Assembly (NCBI GenBank): GCA_010912705.1 | Contig: POWB01000004.1 | Coordinates: forward strand, 1 to 52,876 | Reading direction: 5' to 3' | DNA: 52,876 nt | Source: Halochromatium sp. | GTDB lineage: Bacteria > Pseudomonadota > Gammaproteobacteria > Chromatiales > Chromatiaceae | Part shown: piece by piece, positions 25,086 to 34,144 of the stretch | Position numbering within the stretch: position 1 is the first letter of the stretch | Layout of the letters: each line of letters begins with the position of its first letter | Notes under the pieces: generated by a model | Databases searched by the model: none | Told to the model about the DNA's origin: nothing | Seen by the model: only the letters and a program-made list of their open reading frames with translations | Translations under genes and position numbers: made by a program

Positions 25086-26381
25086 GTGACACCTCTAAAC
25101 CGTCGAACCTTCATCCAAGCCGCCGGTGGTGGCGCTGCCCTGGCGACCTTGGGCTTTCCATCGCTGGTGTTGGGAGCCGCGCGCCGAGTGGTCGTTGTCG
25201 GCGGCGGCGTCGGCGGCTGCACGGCGGCCAAGTACCTCCGCAAGCTTGCCCCAGACATAGCGGTGACCCTGATCGAGTCGAAGCCGGCCTATACCTCTTG
25301 CTTCATGAGCAACGAGGTGTTGAGTGGCGATCGCACATTGCAATCACTGACCTTCGGCTACGATGGTCTGCGCGGCTATGGCGTGGAGGTGATTGAAGAC
25401 AGCGTGGTCGGCATCGACCCCGAGCGCAAGCGTGTCCAGACCGCCGGCGGCAGCCGCTTCGACTATGACGCCTGCATCGTCTCGCCTGGTGTCGGCTTCA
25501 AATGGGACGCCATCGAGGGCTACGACGAGCAGATCGCAAACCAGAGCATTCCCCACGCCTGGTACGCAGGGCCGCAGACCCAACTGCTGCGCAATCAGAT
25601 CGAGTCCATGCCCGAAGGCGGACATGTGATCATCGTCGCTCCGCCCAATCCGTTCAAATGCCCGCCTGGCCCCTACGAGCGCGCCTCGCAGATCGCCCTC
25701 TACTGCAAGCACCACAAGCCACGGGCCAAGATCACCATCCTCGACGCCAAGGACGCCTTCTCTAAACAGGGCTTGTATATCGAAGGCTGGACCAAGCTCT
25801 ATGGCTACGGCACCGATGACAGCATGATCCAGTGGGTCAGTGCCGCGCAGGGCGGCGCTATCGAGGGATTGGATGCCAGCACTCGGACATTGGTCGGTCT
25901 GGTCGAGGATTTCCAGGGCGACGTGGTCAACATCATCCCACCACAGAAGGCGAACGCCATCGCCTTTGCGGCGGATCTGGTGGACGGCGATTGGTGCCCT
26001 GTCGACAAGCGCACCTTCGAATCCACCCGCCACCAGCACATCTATGTGCTCGGCGACGCCTCCAGCGCCTCCAAGATGCCCAAGTCCGCCTATGCCGCCA
26101 ACTCCCAGGCCAAGGTCGCCGCCGCGGCCATCGCCGCGCGCTTTCAAGGCAAGGAGCCGGGCGACCCGACCTTCGTCAACACCTGCTACAGCATCGTCGG
26201 CGAGGATTTCGGCATCTCCGTGGCCGCGGTCTACAGCCTGGATGCCGAGACCAATAGCATCGAGCCAATCCCTGGCTCCGGGGGCGTCTCACCGGCAAAT
26301 GCGAGTCCCGAGATCCGCAAGCGGGAAGTGAGCTACGCCCATAGCTGGTTCAAGAATGTCATCAACGACATGATGAAGTAG
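25086..26381 (+). CDS. fccB: Flavocytochrome c sulfide dehydrogenase, flavoprotein subunit
   Basis: 431 residues from the GTG at 25086. A Tat signal (LNRRTFIQAAGG) is followed by the FAD-binding motif VVVVGGGVGG. Cys72 (mature about 42), in TSCFMSNEVL, matches the cysteine that binds FAD covalently in A. vinosum FccB. Cys192 (FKCPPGPYERAS) and Cys367 (NTCYSI) match the redox disulfide. The enzyme oxidises sulfide to sulfur or polysulfide in the periplasm and passes electrons to FccA. Tat export fits a protein folded with its flavin. Very long in-frame extensions upstream overlap fccA and are not real. Confidence 0.93.
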   Translation: MTPLNRRTFIQAAGGGAALATLGFPSLVLGAARRVVVVGGGVGGCTAAKYLRKLAPDIAVTLIESKPAYTSCFMSNEVLSGDRTLQSLTFGYDGLRGYGVEVIEDSVVGIDPERKRVQTAGGSRFDYDACIVSPGVGFKWDAIEGYDEQIANQSIPHAWYAGPQTQLLRNQIESMPEGGHVIIVAPPNPFKCPPGPYERASQIALYCKHHKPRAKITILDAKDAFSKQGLYIEGWTKLYGYGTDDSMIQWVSAAQGGAIEGLDASTRTLVGLVEDFQGDVVNIIPPQKANAIAFAADLVDGDWCPVDKRTFESTRHQHIYVLGDASSASKMPKSAYAANSQAKVAAAAIAARFQGKEPGDPTFVNTCYSIVGEDFGISVAAVYSLDAETNSIEPIPGSGGVSPANASPEIRKREVSYAHSWFKNVINDMMK

Positions 26382-26672
26382 ATGGTGGTGTTCTAGATCT
26401 GTGTCTTCAGAAGTCATGGCGCGATGATCCAGTCACTGGGGACAACGTCATCTACTCGAGACCAACATATCTGTAGCACTACCAAGCTGCGATCAAACGA
26501 CCGCACCGAACAATTAATAACGCCACCTTAGAGCCGGCATGACCGGACTCAGCTCGCAACACTTGCACCCAGGCTAGGAGCAGTCTAACGTGCACAGGCC
26601 ATCAAGTTGGTATGGCGACCTTCCTCGCGGGTCACCGTTCCTTCCCACTGCCTAAGAAGATGAGGATAGTTC
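26382..26672. other. Intergenic region after fccB
   Basis: These 291 bases contain no supported gene and no strong terminator hairpin. The start of the next gene has a weak SD-like gaggat (about 26660). Confidence 0.3.
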
Positions 26673-27272
26673 ATGCAGAAAAGAGCACTTAGTCTCGCCC
26701 TTGGCATCCTGCTGTTCACTGGCGCCACCATCCCGGGCGTTGGCTTGTCGCAAGAAGTCGAGCCAGTCATCGCCGAAATGGGTGGCAGTTATCTCCAAGG
26801 AAAGGTGATGGTCGTCAATACAGAGACTCGCTTGATGACACTGAAGGATGCGGATGGCGTCTACCATGTCCTGCACGTGCCACCGGAGGTGAGCCGCATC
26901 GATCAGATCAAGATCGGTGACAAGGTGACCATCACCGAGATTAGCAGCGCGCTGATCGGCCTGACTCCGGCAGATGCTGGAACACCCATCGCCATGGACA
27001 CCACGGTAGAAGTCGACCGGGATTCGGGCAGTAAGCCCAGTGGCACGATGACCGAAACCCTGACGGTCACCGGCGAGATCGTCGGCGTCAACAAGGCGGC
27101 CGGCACAGTGACGGTGAAAGGGCCAAACCAGACCCGAACCTTCGATGTCGACGACCCGGCGCTGCTTGAAAGCGTCAAGGTCGGAGATGGCGTCGTTGCC
27201 AAGTTCCGCAACGTCATCATCGGTGAGGTCCAGTCGGGTTGGAAACGCAAGCCGGGACCGCCAACGCCCTAA
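26673..27272 (+). CDS. Exported protein of two tandem beta-rich repeats
   Basis: 199 residues with a signal peptide (cut near GVGLSQE, residue 27). Two similar segments of about 55 residues follow: LQGKVMVVNTETRLMTLKDA ... IKIGDKVTITEISSALI (about 42-97) and VTGEIVGVNKAAGTVTVKGP ... VKVGDGVVAKFRNVIIGEV (about 132-190). They are joined by a Ser/Thr-rich linker. The pattern (strand, turn, strand, then KVGDxVxxxF) resembles DUF5666/CusF-like small barrels; a function is not evident. It follows the sulfide-oxidation operon after 290 bases and has its own terminator. Confidence 0.72.
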   Translation: MQKRALSLALGILLFTGATIPGVGLSQEVEPVIAEMGGSYLQGKVMVVNTETRLMTLKDADGVYHVLHVPPEVSRIDQIKIGDKVTITEISSALIGLTPADAGTPIAMDTTVEVDRDSGSKPSGTMTETLTVTGEIVGVNKAAGTVTVKGPNQTRTFDVDDPALLESVKVGDGVVAKFRNVIIGEVQSGWKRKPGPPTP

Positions 27273-27281
27273 ACAGCTGAG

Positions 27282-27314
27282 GAGCCCGATCGCTGTTGAA
27301 CAGCGTTCGGGCTC
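27282..27314 (+). terminator. Rho-independent-type hairpin
   Basis: gagcccgatcgctgtt and aacagcgttcgggctc form a 16-bp stem with one mismatch and a very small loop, 10 bases after the stop of the two-repeat protein gene. Only a short AT stretch (attcta) follows. Confidence 0.65.
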
Positions 27315-27370
27315 ATTCTACCCAGAGGAAGAGTCCGGGAGGTCTCAGCGGCAAAGCGCTGTATCGGTCC

Positions 27371-28045
27371 TCAAAGATTGGTCACGTCCTCGGCATACCC
27401 GAAGACCTCGATACCCAGCCGCTCCGCCACCGGCCGCGCCTCCGGCCGAACCATCGGTGAGATGACGAGCTTACGGCTGACCTCGCGCCCGTGGTGGCGC
27501 TGGTAGTACGCCACCTTACGGTCGAAGGTGTAGATGTCCGATTTCGACATGGACGACTTGAGCTCACAGAGGATGAGATCGCCATTGCGGACGATGATGT
27601 CGATCTCGACCTGATCGGGCACGCCAAAGACCGTCCCCTCGTCATCAAATTCGTTGACGTTGATGACCTCGACGCCAAAGGACTTCTCTAAGATTCCTTT
27701 GAGCGCGGAACGGAAGCTGGCCTCGGACGCCAAGCCCCAGCGAGCACCTAGGGCGCCGATCCCTTGCTCTTGTCGAATACGGGTCTGCTTGATCTCATCG
27801 AGCAGTTGGTGATTGAAACGATTCTGTTCTTCCCAGTTGCGGTTCTGTTCTTCCCACTTGCGCGCCTGCTCCTCGCGATCAGCCGCAAGCTCCCGAAGCA
27901 CCCGATCGAAGCGGTCGTCAAAGCGCTCGGCAGACACCGCGGTGCGGCGGATCAGATCTTCTAGCCAACGGCGAAAACCGGTGTCCTGTTGGAGCAGGAC
28001 CGGAAGCTCAGCCTGAAGTTGGGATTTAATCTCATCAATAGACAT
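27371..28045 (-). CDS. DUF3782 / PD-(D/E)XK nuclease-like protein with coiled coil
   Basis: 224 residues from the ATG at 28043-28045. Residues 40-90 are a charged coiled coil with the short repeat KWEEQNRNWEEQNRF. The C-terminal part has a PD-(D/E)XK-type core: VEIDIIVRNGDLILCELKSS, with the Asp and the ExK triad, followed by YTFDRKVAYYQRHHG. Such DUF3782 proteins are frequent in cyanobacteria and purple sulfur bacteria in many copies. Role unknown; nuclease activity is inferred from the motif only. Confidence 0.82.
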   Translation of the reverse strand: MSIDEIKSQLQAELPVLLQQDTGFRRWLEDLIRRTAVSAERFDDRFDRVLRELAADREEQARKWEEQNRNWEEQNRFNHQLLDEIKQTRIRQEQGIGALGARWGLASEASFRSALKGILEKSFGVEVINVNEFDDEGTVFGVPDQVEIDIIVRNGDLILCELKSSMSKSDIYTFDRKVAYYQRHHGREVSRKLVISPMVRPEARPVAERLGIEVFGYAEDVTNL

Positions 28046-28185
28046 CTTGGGGTTACCTTCGTATAAACCTGTAGAACGGCGGATAAGACAGATAGCGCAG
28101 ATGCTCACAGATTAAACACTGACGAAACCTGGCCCTAGTGAAGCGACGCATAAAGACAGCGCATCGCGCTCGGCAAGACGTCCAT

Positions 28186-28478
28186 TCAGCGATCAACGAC
28201 CTTGCTCGGGGTATGCTTCTTCAAACAGGCGGTACATAGCTCATGGCGCAGCTGCTTGAGCTGCAACGGCTTGCTGAGAAAAGCGTCCATGCCTGCTGCT
28301 GAGGCCCGCTCGCGATCCTCGGCAAAGGCGTTCGCCGTCAATGCAACGATACGCGGCTGAGAAGCAAGCGCCATCGCTCGAATGCAGCGCGTAGTCTCGA
28401 GCCCGTCCATCCCCGGCATGATGAAGTCCATCAGCACCACATCATAGGTCGCCTGCTGGACCTTCTCTAACGATCTCG
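28186..28478 (-). pseudogene. Response-regulator receiver domain fragment
   Basis: The frame gives EKVQQATYDVVLMDFIMPGM (phospho-acceptor Asp), DGLETTRCIR, IVALTANAFAEDRERASAAG and AFLSKPLQLKQL. This is the second half of a receiver domain of the kind found at the C-terminus of hybrid histidine kinases. The first beta-alpha units and any kinase part are missing. Upstream, at about 28475, the sequence passes in another frame into an H-NOX fragment. Confidence 0.8.
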
Positions 28479-28615
28479 GAATGAGGGTAAGTGCCGACGC
28501 TGGTATAGGCCCCACCAGAGGACAGGTCGCAAGCGTCGATGATGTCGTCGGCCATCTCGGCCGAGAATGTCGACTCGACCATCTCGAGAAACTCAACGAA
28601 AACGATGCCTTTCAT
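28466..28615 (-). pseudogene. H-NOX (haem NO-binding) sensor, N-terminal fragment
   Basis: From the ATG at 28613-28615 the frame reads MKGIVFVEFLEMVESTFSAE, then MADDIIDACDLSSGG and AYTSVGTYPHSEIV. This is the characteristic first 50 residues of H-NOX domains (about 185 residues in full). The haem-binding His and the YxSxR motif are lost. It runs out at the junction with the receiver fragment. H-NOX genes often sit next to a (hybrid) histidine kinase, so a deletion appears to have removed most of an NO-sensing pair. Confidence 0.75.
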
Positions 28616-28732
28616 CGAGGTGACCCCGACTGCAGACTGGGTACTGGCTGGTTTTCCGCATCTACATAGATAAGGCGGCGCCATCGCCAAGATCCTGCGC
28701 AGGTCCTCACGGCCCGGACAGCCGGCGTGAAA

Positions 28733-29689
28733 TTAGCCATTCGGGTCAACTCGGGCAGCATCAAGCCGGATACCGATTGGGCCGCGCGGCAGCCAGACCT
28801 CGACAATTTGGCCACCTCGTCTAACCTGCACCGGCACCAGCTCTCCACGCGCACCAGCACTGGTTGCTGAGCGCAAATCGTTGAAATCCAGCACAAGCTC
28901 ATCACCGTAACGCTCGATGATGTCGCCCGGCATTAAGCCACTCTGATCCCCAGCGGAGCCAGCGATGACCGAATCGACACTGACCCGATTGGTTTCGCCG
29001 GTCTCGTAGAGGTAACGATCGTAGGCCTCGACATCGAGCTCATCGCGCAGTGACACGCGCTCGGCATTCAGCGCACGCATCTCTTCACGGTAGCGGTCGC
29101 TGCCGAGCCAGCCCTCGCGCAGGGCCTGATCGCGCAGTTCCAACCGACCGAGTTCAAACTGCGAGCGACGCCAGAGGATCTCATCGGCAGTGCCCGCAGG
29201 GACCCCGGCGCGAACCAAGGCAGTGCGCTGCTCTTGCGGCGTGCGCGGCCGCGCCGCATCAGCCCGATCAGCGGTTGAGTCATCATCCGCGGCAGCCAAC
29301 GGGCGTCGCTCCAGGCTCACCACTCGCTGCTGCAGTGCAACCAGCTCGGCTTGCATGCGGCCCCAGCCCTGCGACAGCTCGTCCAGACGGGCCAATAAGA
29401 CTTGCTGCGCCTCGGCTGAAATCAACGCCGGCTCAGACTCGGCAGCCTCTGGGTCGTCTTCAGGGGCGACCGAGGGCGGGTCGGTCGTCACCGACAGTGC
29501 TGAATCGAGTGTGTCGGCCGAGTCCAATGGAGAGGTCGCCGGCGCGCCGAGGTCGATGGTATTGGTGGTGGCCATCTCAGGGTTAGTCAGGTCGACCTCG
29601 CCCGAGACGACCCAAGCCCCGGTTGCCAGGCCGACCAGAAAGGTCAGTGCCGGAGCCAGGGTACCTCGCAGCAGTTGTTGCATCCTCAT
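28733..29689 (-). CDS. Membrane-anchored PDZ-domain protein
   Basis: 318 residues starting at the Met of MRMQQLLRG; an in-frame start at 29755 would add 22 polar residues before the anchor. A single hydrophobic segment (LAPALTFLVGLATGAWVV) places the rest in the periplasm. It is followed by an acidic Pro/Asp/Ser-rich stretch, a helical part, and a C-terminal PDZ domain (VDSVIAGSAGDQSGLMPGDI, then IIERYGDELVLDFNDLRSAT). No protease domain is present. It probably serves as a periplasmic scaffold or regulator; the partner is unknown. Confidence 0.78.
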   Translation of the reverse strand: MRMQQLLRGTLAPALTFLVGLATGAWVVSGEVDLTNPEMATTNTIDLGAPATSPLDSADTLDSALSVTTDPPSVAPEDDPEAAESEPALISAEAQQVLLARLDELSQGWGRMQAELVALQQRVVSLERRPLAAADDDSTADRADAARPRTPQEQRTALVRAGVPAGTADEILWRRSQFELGRLELRDQALREGWLGSDRYREEMRALNAERVSLRDELDVEAYDRYLYETGETNRVSVDSVIAGSAGDQSGLMPGDIIERYGDELVLDFNDLRSATSAGARGELVPVQVRRGGQIVEVWLPRGPIGIRLDAARVDPNG

Positions 29690-29837
29690 TAGTAGTTCTC
29701 TCTCGCAGGTCTTGATCCACAGCGCCCAGTCAGTGGCGCTGATTCCATGGCCCATTAGTTGCTCATACCCAGCTTGCGTTCCAAACCCTGCTTATCCGTG
29801 CCACCACAGAGGCGAAGCAACCTAGATCAGGTCCTGT

Positions 29838-30527
29838 CTATGCAAGCCGATCGAGCAGCACCTCCAGCACCCGCGCCGTCTCCTCGTAGCGTACCGGCGA
29901 CACCGCGAGCATCTGCTCCGCGCTCTGTACAAAGGGGCCCGGTACCAGCTCATCGGCGCAGTGGCTGCAGAGCGTGCGTAAGCTAGTCGGCGTCATCTCC
30001 AGATGGAATTGCAAACCAAGGATACGCCCGTCGACCAGAAAGCCTTGGTTGGCGCAGGCATCGCTCTCGGCCAGGCTCAGGGCACCAGACGGCAACGCAA
30101 AGCGGTCACCATGCCAATGTAGAACCTGTAGCTCAGCGGGAAGATCCTTGCATAGGGGGTGCGCGCGCGCCGCCTCGGTGAGCCGCACCGGAAACCAGCC
30201 GATCTCTTTGTCCGGATTCCGGCTCACCGGCGCACCAAGCGCCTCGGCAATCAACTGCGCGCCGAGACAGACACCAACCAGCGAATGCCCGGCGTCGATT
30301 GCCGCTCGAATCAGCGCCTTCTCGGCACGCAGCCACGGATAGCGATCCTCATCGCCAACGCCCATCGGCCCCCCCATCACGACCAAACGATCGAAGGCAT
30401 CAAGCTCAGGCAGCGCATCGCCAGCAAATAGATGACTGAACGCAATCGGATGACCGCGGCTCTCGGCCCAATCGGCGATCTGGGCTGGCCCCTCAAAGGG
30501 CACATGCATCAAGCAATGTATATTCAT
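29838..30527 (-). CDS. Class I glutamine amidotransferase-like protein
   Basis: 229 residues with the glutaminase triad: Cys87 in GVCLGAQ, and His175 and Glu177 in GLQFHLEMT. The oxyanion region VVMGGPMGVGDED is also typical. It resembles stand-alone GMP synthase-like amidotransferases, whose acceptor is often unknown. Its start lies 15 bases downstream of the metY stop on the same strand, so the two are probably one transcript. Confidence 0.87.
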   Translation of the reverse strand: MNIHCLMHVPFEGPAQIADWAESRGHPIAFSHLFAGDALPELDAFDRLVVMGGPMGVGDEDRYPWLRAEKALIRAAIDAGHSLVGVCLGAQLIAEALGAPVSRNPDKEIGWFPVRLTEAARAHPLCKDLPAELQVLHWHGDRFALPSGALSLAESDACANQGFLVDGRILGLQFHLEMTPTSLRTLCSHCADELVPGPFVQSAEQMLAVSPVRYEETARVLEVLLDRLA

Positions 30528-30542
30528 CGTAGATTGGTGCTA

Positions 30543-31817
30543 CTAAGCCGCCAAGGCTTGGTCGAGATCAGCAATGATGTCGTCGATATGCTCGATGCCA
30601 ATCGACAGCCGCACCAGATCCTCGCTCACCCCAGCGCCGGCCAACTCCTCAGGCGAGAGCTGCCGATGCGTCGTGGTGGCCGGATGGCAGGCCAGGGTCT
30701 TGGCATCGCCGATATTCACCAATCGCACCGCCAGCTTGAGCGCATCGATGAAGCGGGCACCGCCCTCGCGGCCGCCTTTGATCCCGAATGAGAGGATCGA
30801 GCTGGCTTTGGCGCCGTCCATATATTGCTCGACCAATGGATAATCCGGGCTATCCGGCAGACCGGCGTAGCGCACCCATTCGACCTTGGCGTGGCCCTTG
30901 AGATACTCGGCCACCGCAATCGCGTTCTCGCAATGCCGGTCCATGCGCACCGGGAGGGTTTCGATACCCTGCAGGATCAGAAAGCTGTTAAAGGGCGAGA
31001 TGGCGGCGCCCATGTTGCGCAACGGCACTACGCGCGCCCGGCCGATATAGGCTGCCGGCCCCAGTGCCTCGGTATAGACCACGCCATGGTAGGAGACGTC
31101 TGGCTCATTGAGCATCGGGAAGCGCTCGGCATGCTCGGCCCAGGGAAACTTGCCGGAATCGACCAGCACGCCACCAATGGTGGTGCCATGCCCGCCCATG
31201 TACTTGGTCAGCGCATGCACGACAATGTCGGCGCCATGCTCGAACGGCCGGCACAGATAGGGGCTCGGCACCGTGTTATCGCAGATCACTGGCACGCCTT
31301 GCGCATGGGCCATGTCGGCGATCGCCTGGAGATCGGCGACGTTGCCGGCCGGATTGCCGATCGACTCACAAAAGACCGCCTTGGTCTTGGCATCGATCTT
31401 GGCCGCCATCGTCTCAATATCGTTCGGCTTGACCAGACGCACCTCGATACCAAGACGCGGCAGCGTGTGCGCGAAGAGGTTGTAGGTGCCGCCGTAGAGG
31501 GTCGAGCTGGCGATGATATTGTCACCAGCCTGCGCCAGCGTGAAGATCGAGTTGGTCACCGCTGCCATCCCCGAGGCCAAGGCCAGCGCCCCCACCCCGC
31601 CTTCCATCGCCGCGACGCGCTTCTCGAGCACATCGCTGGTGGGGTTCATGATCCGGGTGTAGATGTTGCCGGGCACCTTGAGGTCGAACAGATCGGCACC
31701 GTGCTGGGTATCGTCGAAGGCATAGCTGGTGGTCTGATAGATCGGCGTCGCCACCGCCTTGGTGGTCGGGTCGGGCTCAAAGCCGGCATGGATCGCAAGA
31801 GTCTCGAGCTTCATCAT
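30543..31817 (-). CDS. metY: O-acetylhomoserine sulfhydrylase (aminocarboxypropyltransferase)
   Basis: A 424-residue PLP enzyme of the Cys/Met metabolism family. The PLP lysine is Lys205 in HALTKYMGGHGT. Phosphate-binding and substrate blocks include YTRIMNPTSDVLEKR, ALASGMAAVTNSIF and STLYGGTYNLF. The length and the KYMGGHGTxIGG block fit MetY rather than MetB/MetZ. It makes homocysteine from O-acetylhomoserine and sulfide. An SD (aaggagg) precedes the ATG. Sulfide made or taken up by the cell is used directly, in keeping with the sulfur metabolism elsewhere in the window. Confidence 0.92.
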   Translation of the reverse strand: MMKLETLAIHAGFEPDPTTKAVATPIYQTTSYAFDDTQHGADLFDLKVPGNIYTRIMNPTSDVLEKRVAAMEGGVGALALASGMAAVTNSIFTLAQAGDNIIASSTLYGGTYNLFAHTLPRLGIEVRLVKPNDIETMAAKIDAKTKAVFCESIGNPAGNVADLQAIADMAHAQGVPVICDNTVPSPYLCRPFEHGADIVVHALTKYMGGHGTTIGGVLVDSGKFPWAEHAERFPMLNEPDVSYHGVVYTEALGPAAYIGRARVVPLRNMGAAISPFNSFLILQGIETLPVRMDRHCENAIAVAEYLKGHAKVEWVRYAGLPDSPDYPLVEQYMDGAKASSILSFGIKGGREGGARFIDALKLAVRLVNIGDAKTLACHPATTTHRQLSPEELAGAGVSEDLVRLSIGIEHIDDIIADLDQALAA

Positions 31818-31978
31818 CTCCTCCTTAGGTGCAGATTAGCTGCACGCTTGTTTCTGGTGCAAAGGGCGCGCGGGGTCGATAGCATAGCGGAATGCGCTGG
31901 AAATCCTATTAATAGCAGCAAGACCAGCAGCAACACCAGCAACAACACGAGCACCTACGCCAACCCCAGGAGGATAAG

Positions 31979-32833
31979 ATGGTCGAGATCAAGCACAAAG
32001 AAACGGCTGAAGTATTAGCCCGCATTGAGGGCGATTCGCTGGTCGGCGCAGACCTTCGCGATATGCGTTTGAATGGCGCGGATCTACAGGGGGTGAACCT
32101 GACCGATGCCAATCTCGAGTTCAGCGACCTCGTCGGCGCCAATCTGCAGGGCGCGATACTGACCGGCGCCAATCTCCGCAGCGCCCATCTGAATGACGCC
32201 AACCTCAAGGCCGCCAATCTGGCCAAGGTGCGCGCTGGGACGGAGCGCCCGGCCAACGTTGCTGTACTCTCCGGCGCTGACCTGACCGACGCCAACCTTG
32301 ACGGCGCCGACCTACGCAAGGCGGAGATCCGGTTTGCCAAGCTCCAGAGGGCCAGTCTGACCGGGGCCGACATGCGCGGCACCGACTTTTGCCATAGCAA
32401 TCTGAGTCAAGTTACCGCCACACGCGCGCTCTTTATTCAGGCCAACCTACGCGAGGCCAATCTCTCAGCGGCCGACCTACGCGACAGCCATCTCAACGAT
32501 GCCAACCTAGTCAATGCCAATCTCGAGCAAGCTAACCTGACCAGCAGCGAGCGCAACGGCTTTACCGTGCTCAACCTAGCCAACCTCGAGGGCGCAACCC
32601 TAACCGGCGCGCAGCTGCGCAATGCATCGGCGCAAGATGCCAACTTTCGCAACGCTGACCTGACCGGGGCCGATCTCGCCGGCGCCGTGCTCGGCGGCGC
32701 CATCCTTCGCGGCGCGATCGTCACCGATGCCGATTTCCAAGATGTGCAATTGGCCAGCGTGACCATGGAGTTCGCCAACTTCTCACAGGCAAGGAATGCC
32801 AAGATCCCAAGCTATAAGAAGAACTTGCGCTAA
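31979..32833 (+). CDS. Pentapeptide-repeat protein
   Basis: 284 residues, nearly all made of A(D/N)LXX pentapeptides (for example LVGADLRDMRLNGADLQG, LTGANLRSAHLNDANL, LTGADLAGAVLGGAILRG), expected to form a right-handed quadrilateral beta-helix. No signal peptide or membrane segment. The repeat run is broken at about residues 83-92 and 189-195 by charged loops. SD caggagg 7 bases before the ATG. Functions in this family range from gyrase protection to unknown; nothing here decides. Confidence 0.9.
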   Translation: MVEIKHKETAEVLARIEGDSLVGADLRDMRLNGADLQGVNLTDANLEFSDLVGANLQGAILTGANLRSAHLNDANLKAANLAKVRAGTERPANVAVLSGADLTDANLDGADLRKAEIRFAKLQRASLTGADMRGTDFCHSNLSQVTATRALFIQANLREANLSAADLRDSHLNDANLVNANLEQANLTSSERNGFTVLNLANLEGATLTGAQLRNASAQDANFRNADLTGADLAGAVLGGAILRGAIVTDADFQDVQLASVTMEFANFSQARNAKIPSYKKNLR

Positions 32834-32840
32834 GAAGACG

Positions 32841-32872
32841 CTGATCTATCGGCCATCTTGGCCGAGGATCAG
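32841..32872 (+). terminator. Hairpin after the pentapeptide-repeat gene
   Basis: ctgatc-ta-tcggcca, loop tct, tggccga-g-gatcag: two stacked stems of 6 and 7 bp, 8 bases after the stop codon. There is no T-run, so termination is uncertain. Confidence 0.45.
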
Positions 32873-33057
32873 CAGGGGATCGCAGCGCAGGCTGGGAGCA
32901 TCCGCGATCGGTACAACCTCGGTGAAACCGATGCTCAGCCCTCGATCACCGACACTGCGCCCCTATATCTGCGACCACCAGACTCAATCATCACCAACCC
33001 AGGCTGATCATGCCAGCATCGCTGCGCCGTTCAGCCAGCCAAGATGGAACCCGACGG

Positions 33058-33276
33058 ATGCCGTACTTTGTCTACAAGATCACACCTAATCTGCGCCTAA
33101 CGCATATCGAGACCCAGGAGCGCTACCAGGAAGCCCGGGCTACCGTGCGCAACCTACGAGCGGAGCGTGCCGAAGGCGACGACGCCGACTATCGAATGAT
33201 CTTCGCCCGGCAGCAGGCGGAGGCTGAAAAGCTACTCTCGAGACCCAAGGACAATCGCGTCATCGGCGAAGACTGA
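33058..33276 (+). CDS. Small conserved hypothetical protein
   Basis: 72 residues from the ATG at 33058 (MPYFVYKITPNLRLTHIETQ, then a charged helix ending KDNRVIGED). An in-frame ATG at 33010 adds 16 low-quality residues. The MPYFVYKI start is one I associate with a small family in sulfur-oxidising gammaproteobacteria, without known function. No signal peptide; no close operon partner. Confidence 0.6.
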   Translation: MPYFVYKITPNLRLTHIETQERYQEARATVRNLRAERAEGDDADYRMIFARQQAEAEKLLSRPKDNRVIGED

Positions 33277-33349
33277 AGACCGCTCCACCTGCTTCCGCGC
33301 AAGACTGTGCCCAGGCCGTGCGCTCAAGCTTTGCGATCAAGCTTTGCGA

Positions 33350-34144
33350 TCAAGACTGTCGCGACTCCTCCTCAGCCCAGAGGAATTGAAGCACCTTGCG
33401 CACGTAGTTCTGGGTCTCCGGGTAGGGTGGTATCTGGTTGCCATAGCGCTTCACCGCCCCCTCGCCGGCATTGTAGCCAGCAAGGGCGAGCCGGAGATCG
33501 TTATCAAATAGATCAAGCAGGAAGCGAAGATAGGCCGCACCACCCTCGATGTTTTGCGCCGGGTCCCAGATCTCAGTGACCCGAAAGCGCTCCGCCGTGC
33601 CAGGCATCAGCTGCATCAGTCCGCAGGCCCCGGCATGCGAGAGCGCATTCGGCTTATAGGCCGATTCCGTGCGGATCACTGCATGCAGCAGCTCCGGCAC
33701 CAGCCCATACCGCCGCGCAGCACGCTCAATGAGGGGCTGATAGCGCATCCGGCGTACCCACATCGAGCCGCTGACCGGCTCAGCGGGTCGCTGCTCGTAG
33801 AGTGCAGCGGTCGCTGTCTCGGTCTCTAAGCCAGCTGCTAGCCGCGCGTTGACCTCTGCCTGTTTTCGGCGCAACGAGGCCGACTGCTCCCGGTTCTGCG
33901 CCGCGAGTCGCGTCGCGGTGCGCTTCCACTCGAGCTTGAGGCCGGAGCCGGTTAAGGGCTCGTCAGAGAAGAAGACGTTGCCATGCCGGTCGACGTATTT
34001 GAACACGTCCGCGCAGACGCCAGCAGGGCCCAACAGGACGATCATGCCCGGTACAACAAGACCAGCCGCTAAGCGCCATCGCCAAGCGCGGGCACCAGTA
34101 GCAGCACCCAGAACCGACCTTCTCGTTACAGGCTTGGTGATCAT
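33350..34144 (-). CDS. Lytic murein transglycosylase (SLT domain) with DUF4124-like segment
   Basis: 264 residues. An N-terminal export segment (about 21-45), then a DUF4124-type block (DVFKYVDRHGNVFFSDEPLTG), a coiled linker, and the SLT domain from about residue 135. The catalytic Glu160 is in IRTESAYKPNALSHAGACGL, followed by MQLMPGTAERF, GGAAYLRFLLDLFD and LALAGYNAGEGAV. It cleaves peptidoglycan in the periplasm. It is divergent from the DUF882 gene. Confidence 0.9.
   Translation of the reverse strand: MITKPVTRRSVLGAATGARAWRWRLAAGLVVPGMIVLLGPAGVCADVFKYVDRHGNVFFSDEPLTGSGLKLEWKRTATRLAAQNREQSASLRRKQAEVNARLAAGLETETATAALYEQRPAEPVSGSMWVRRMRYQPLIERAARRYGLVPELLHAVIRTESAYKPNALSHAGACGLMQLMPGTAERFRVTEIWDPAQNIEGGAAYLRFLLDLFDNDLRLALAGYNAGEGAVKRYGNQIPPYPETQNYVRKVLQFLWAEEESRQS

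Noticed and set aside
31818..31978. SAM or other sulfur riboswitch upstream of metY
   Set aside because: The region upstream of the start is short, and I could not find the conserved stems of a SAM riboswitch.
30825..32018. A 397-codon open frame on the plus strand opposite metY
   Set aside because: It is the antisense of a clearly conserved PLP enzyme; the long frame comes from high GC at codon third positions and has no family motif or SD.
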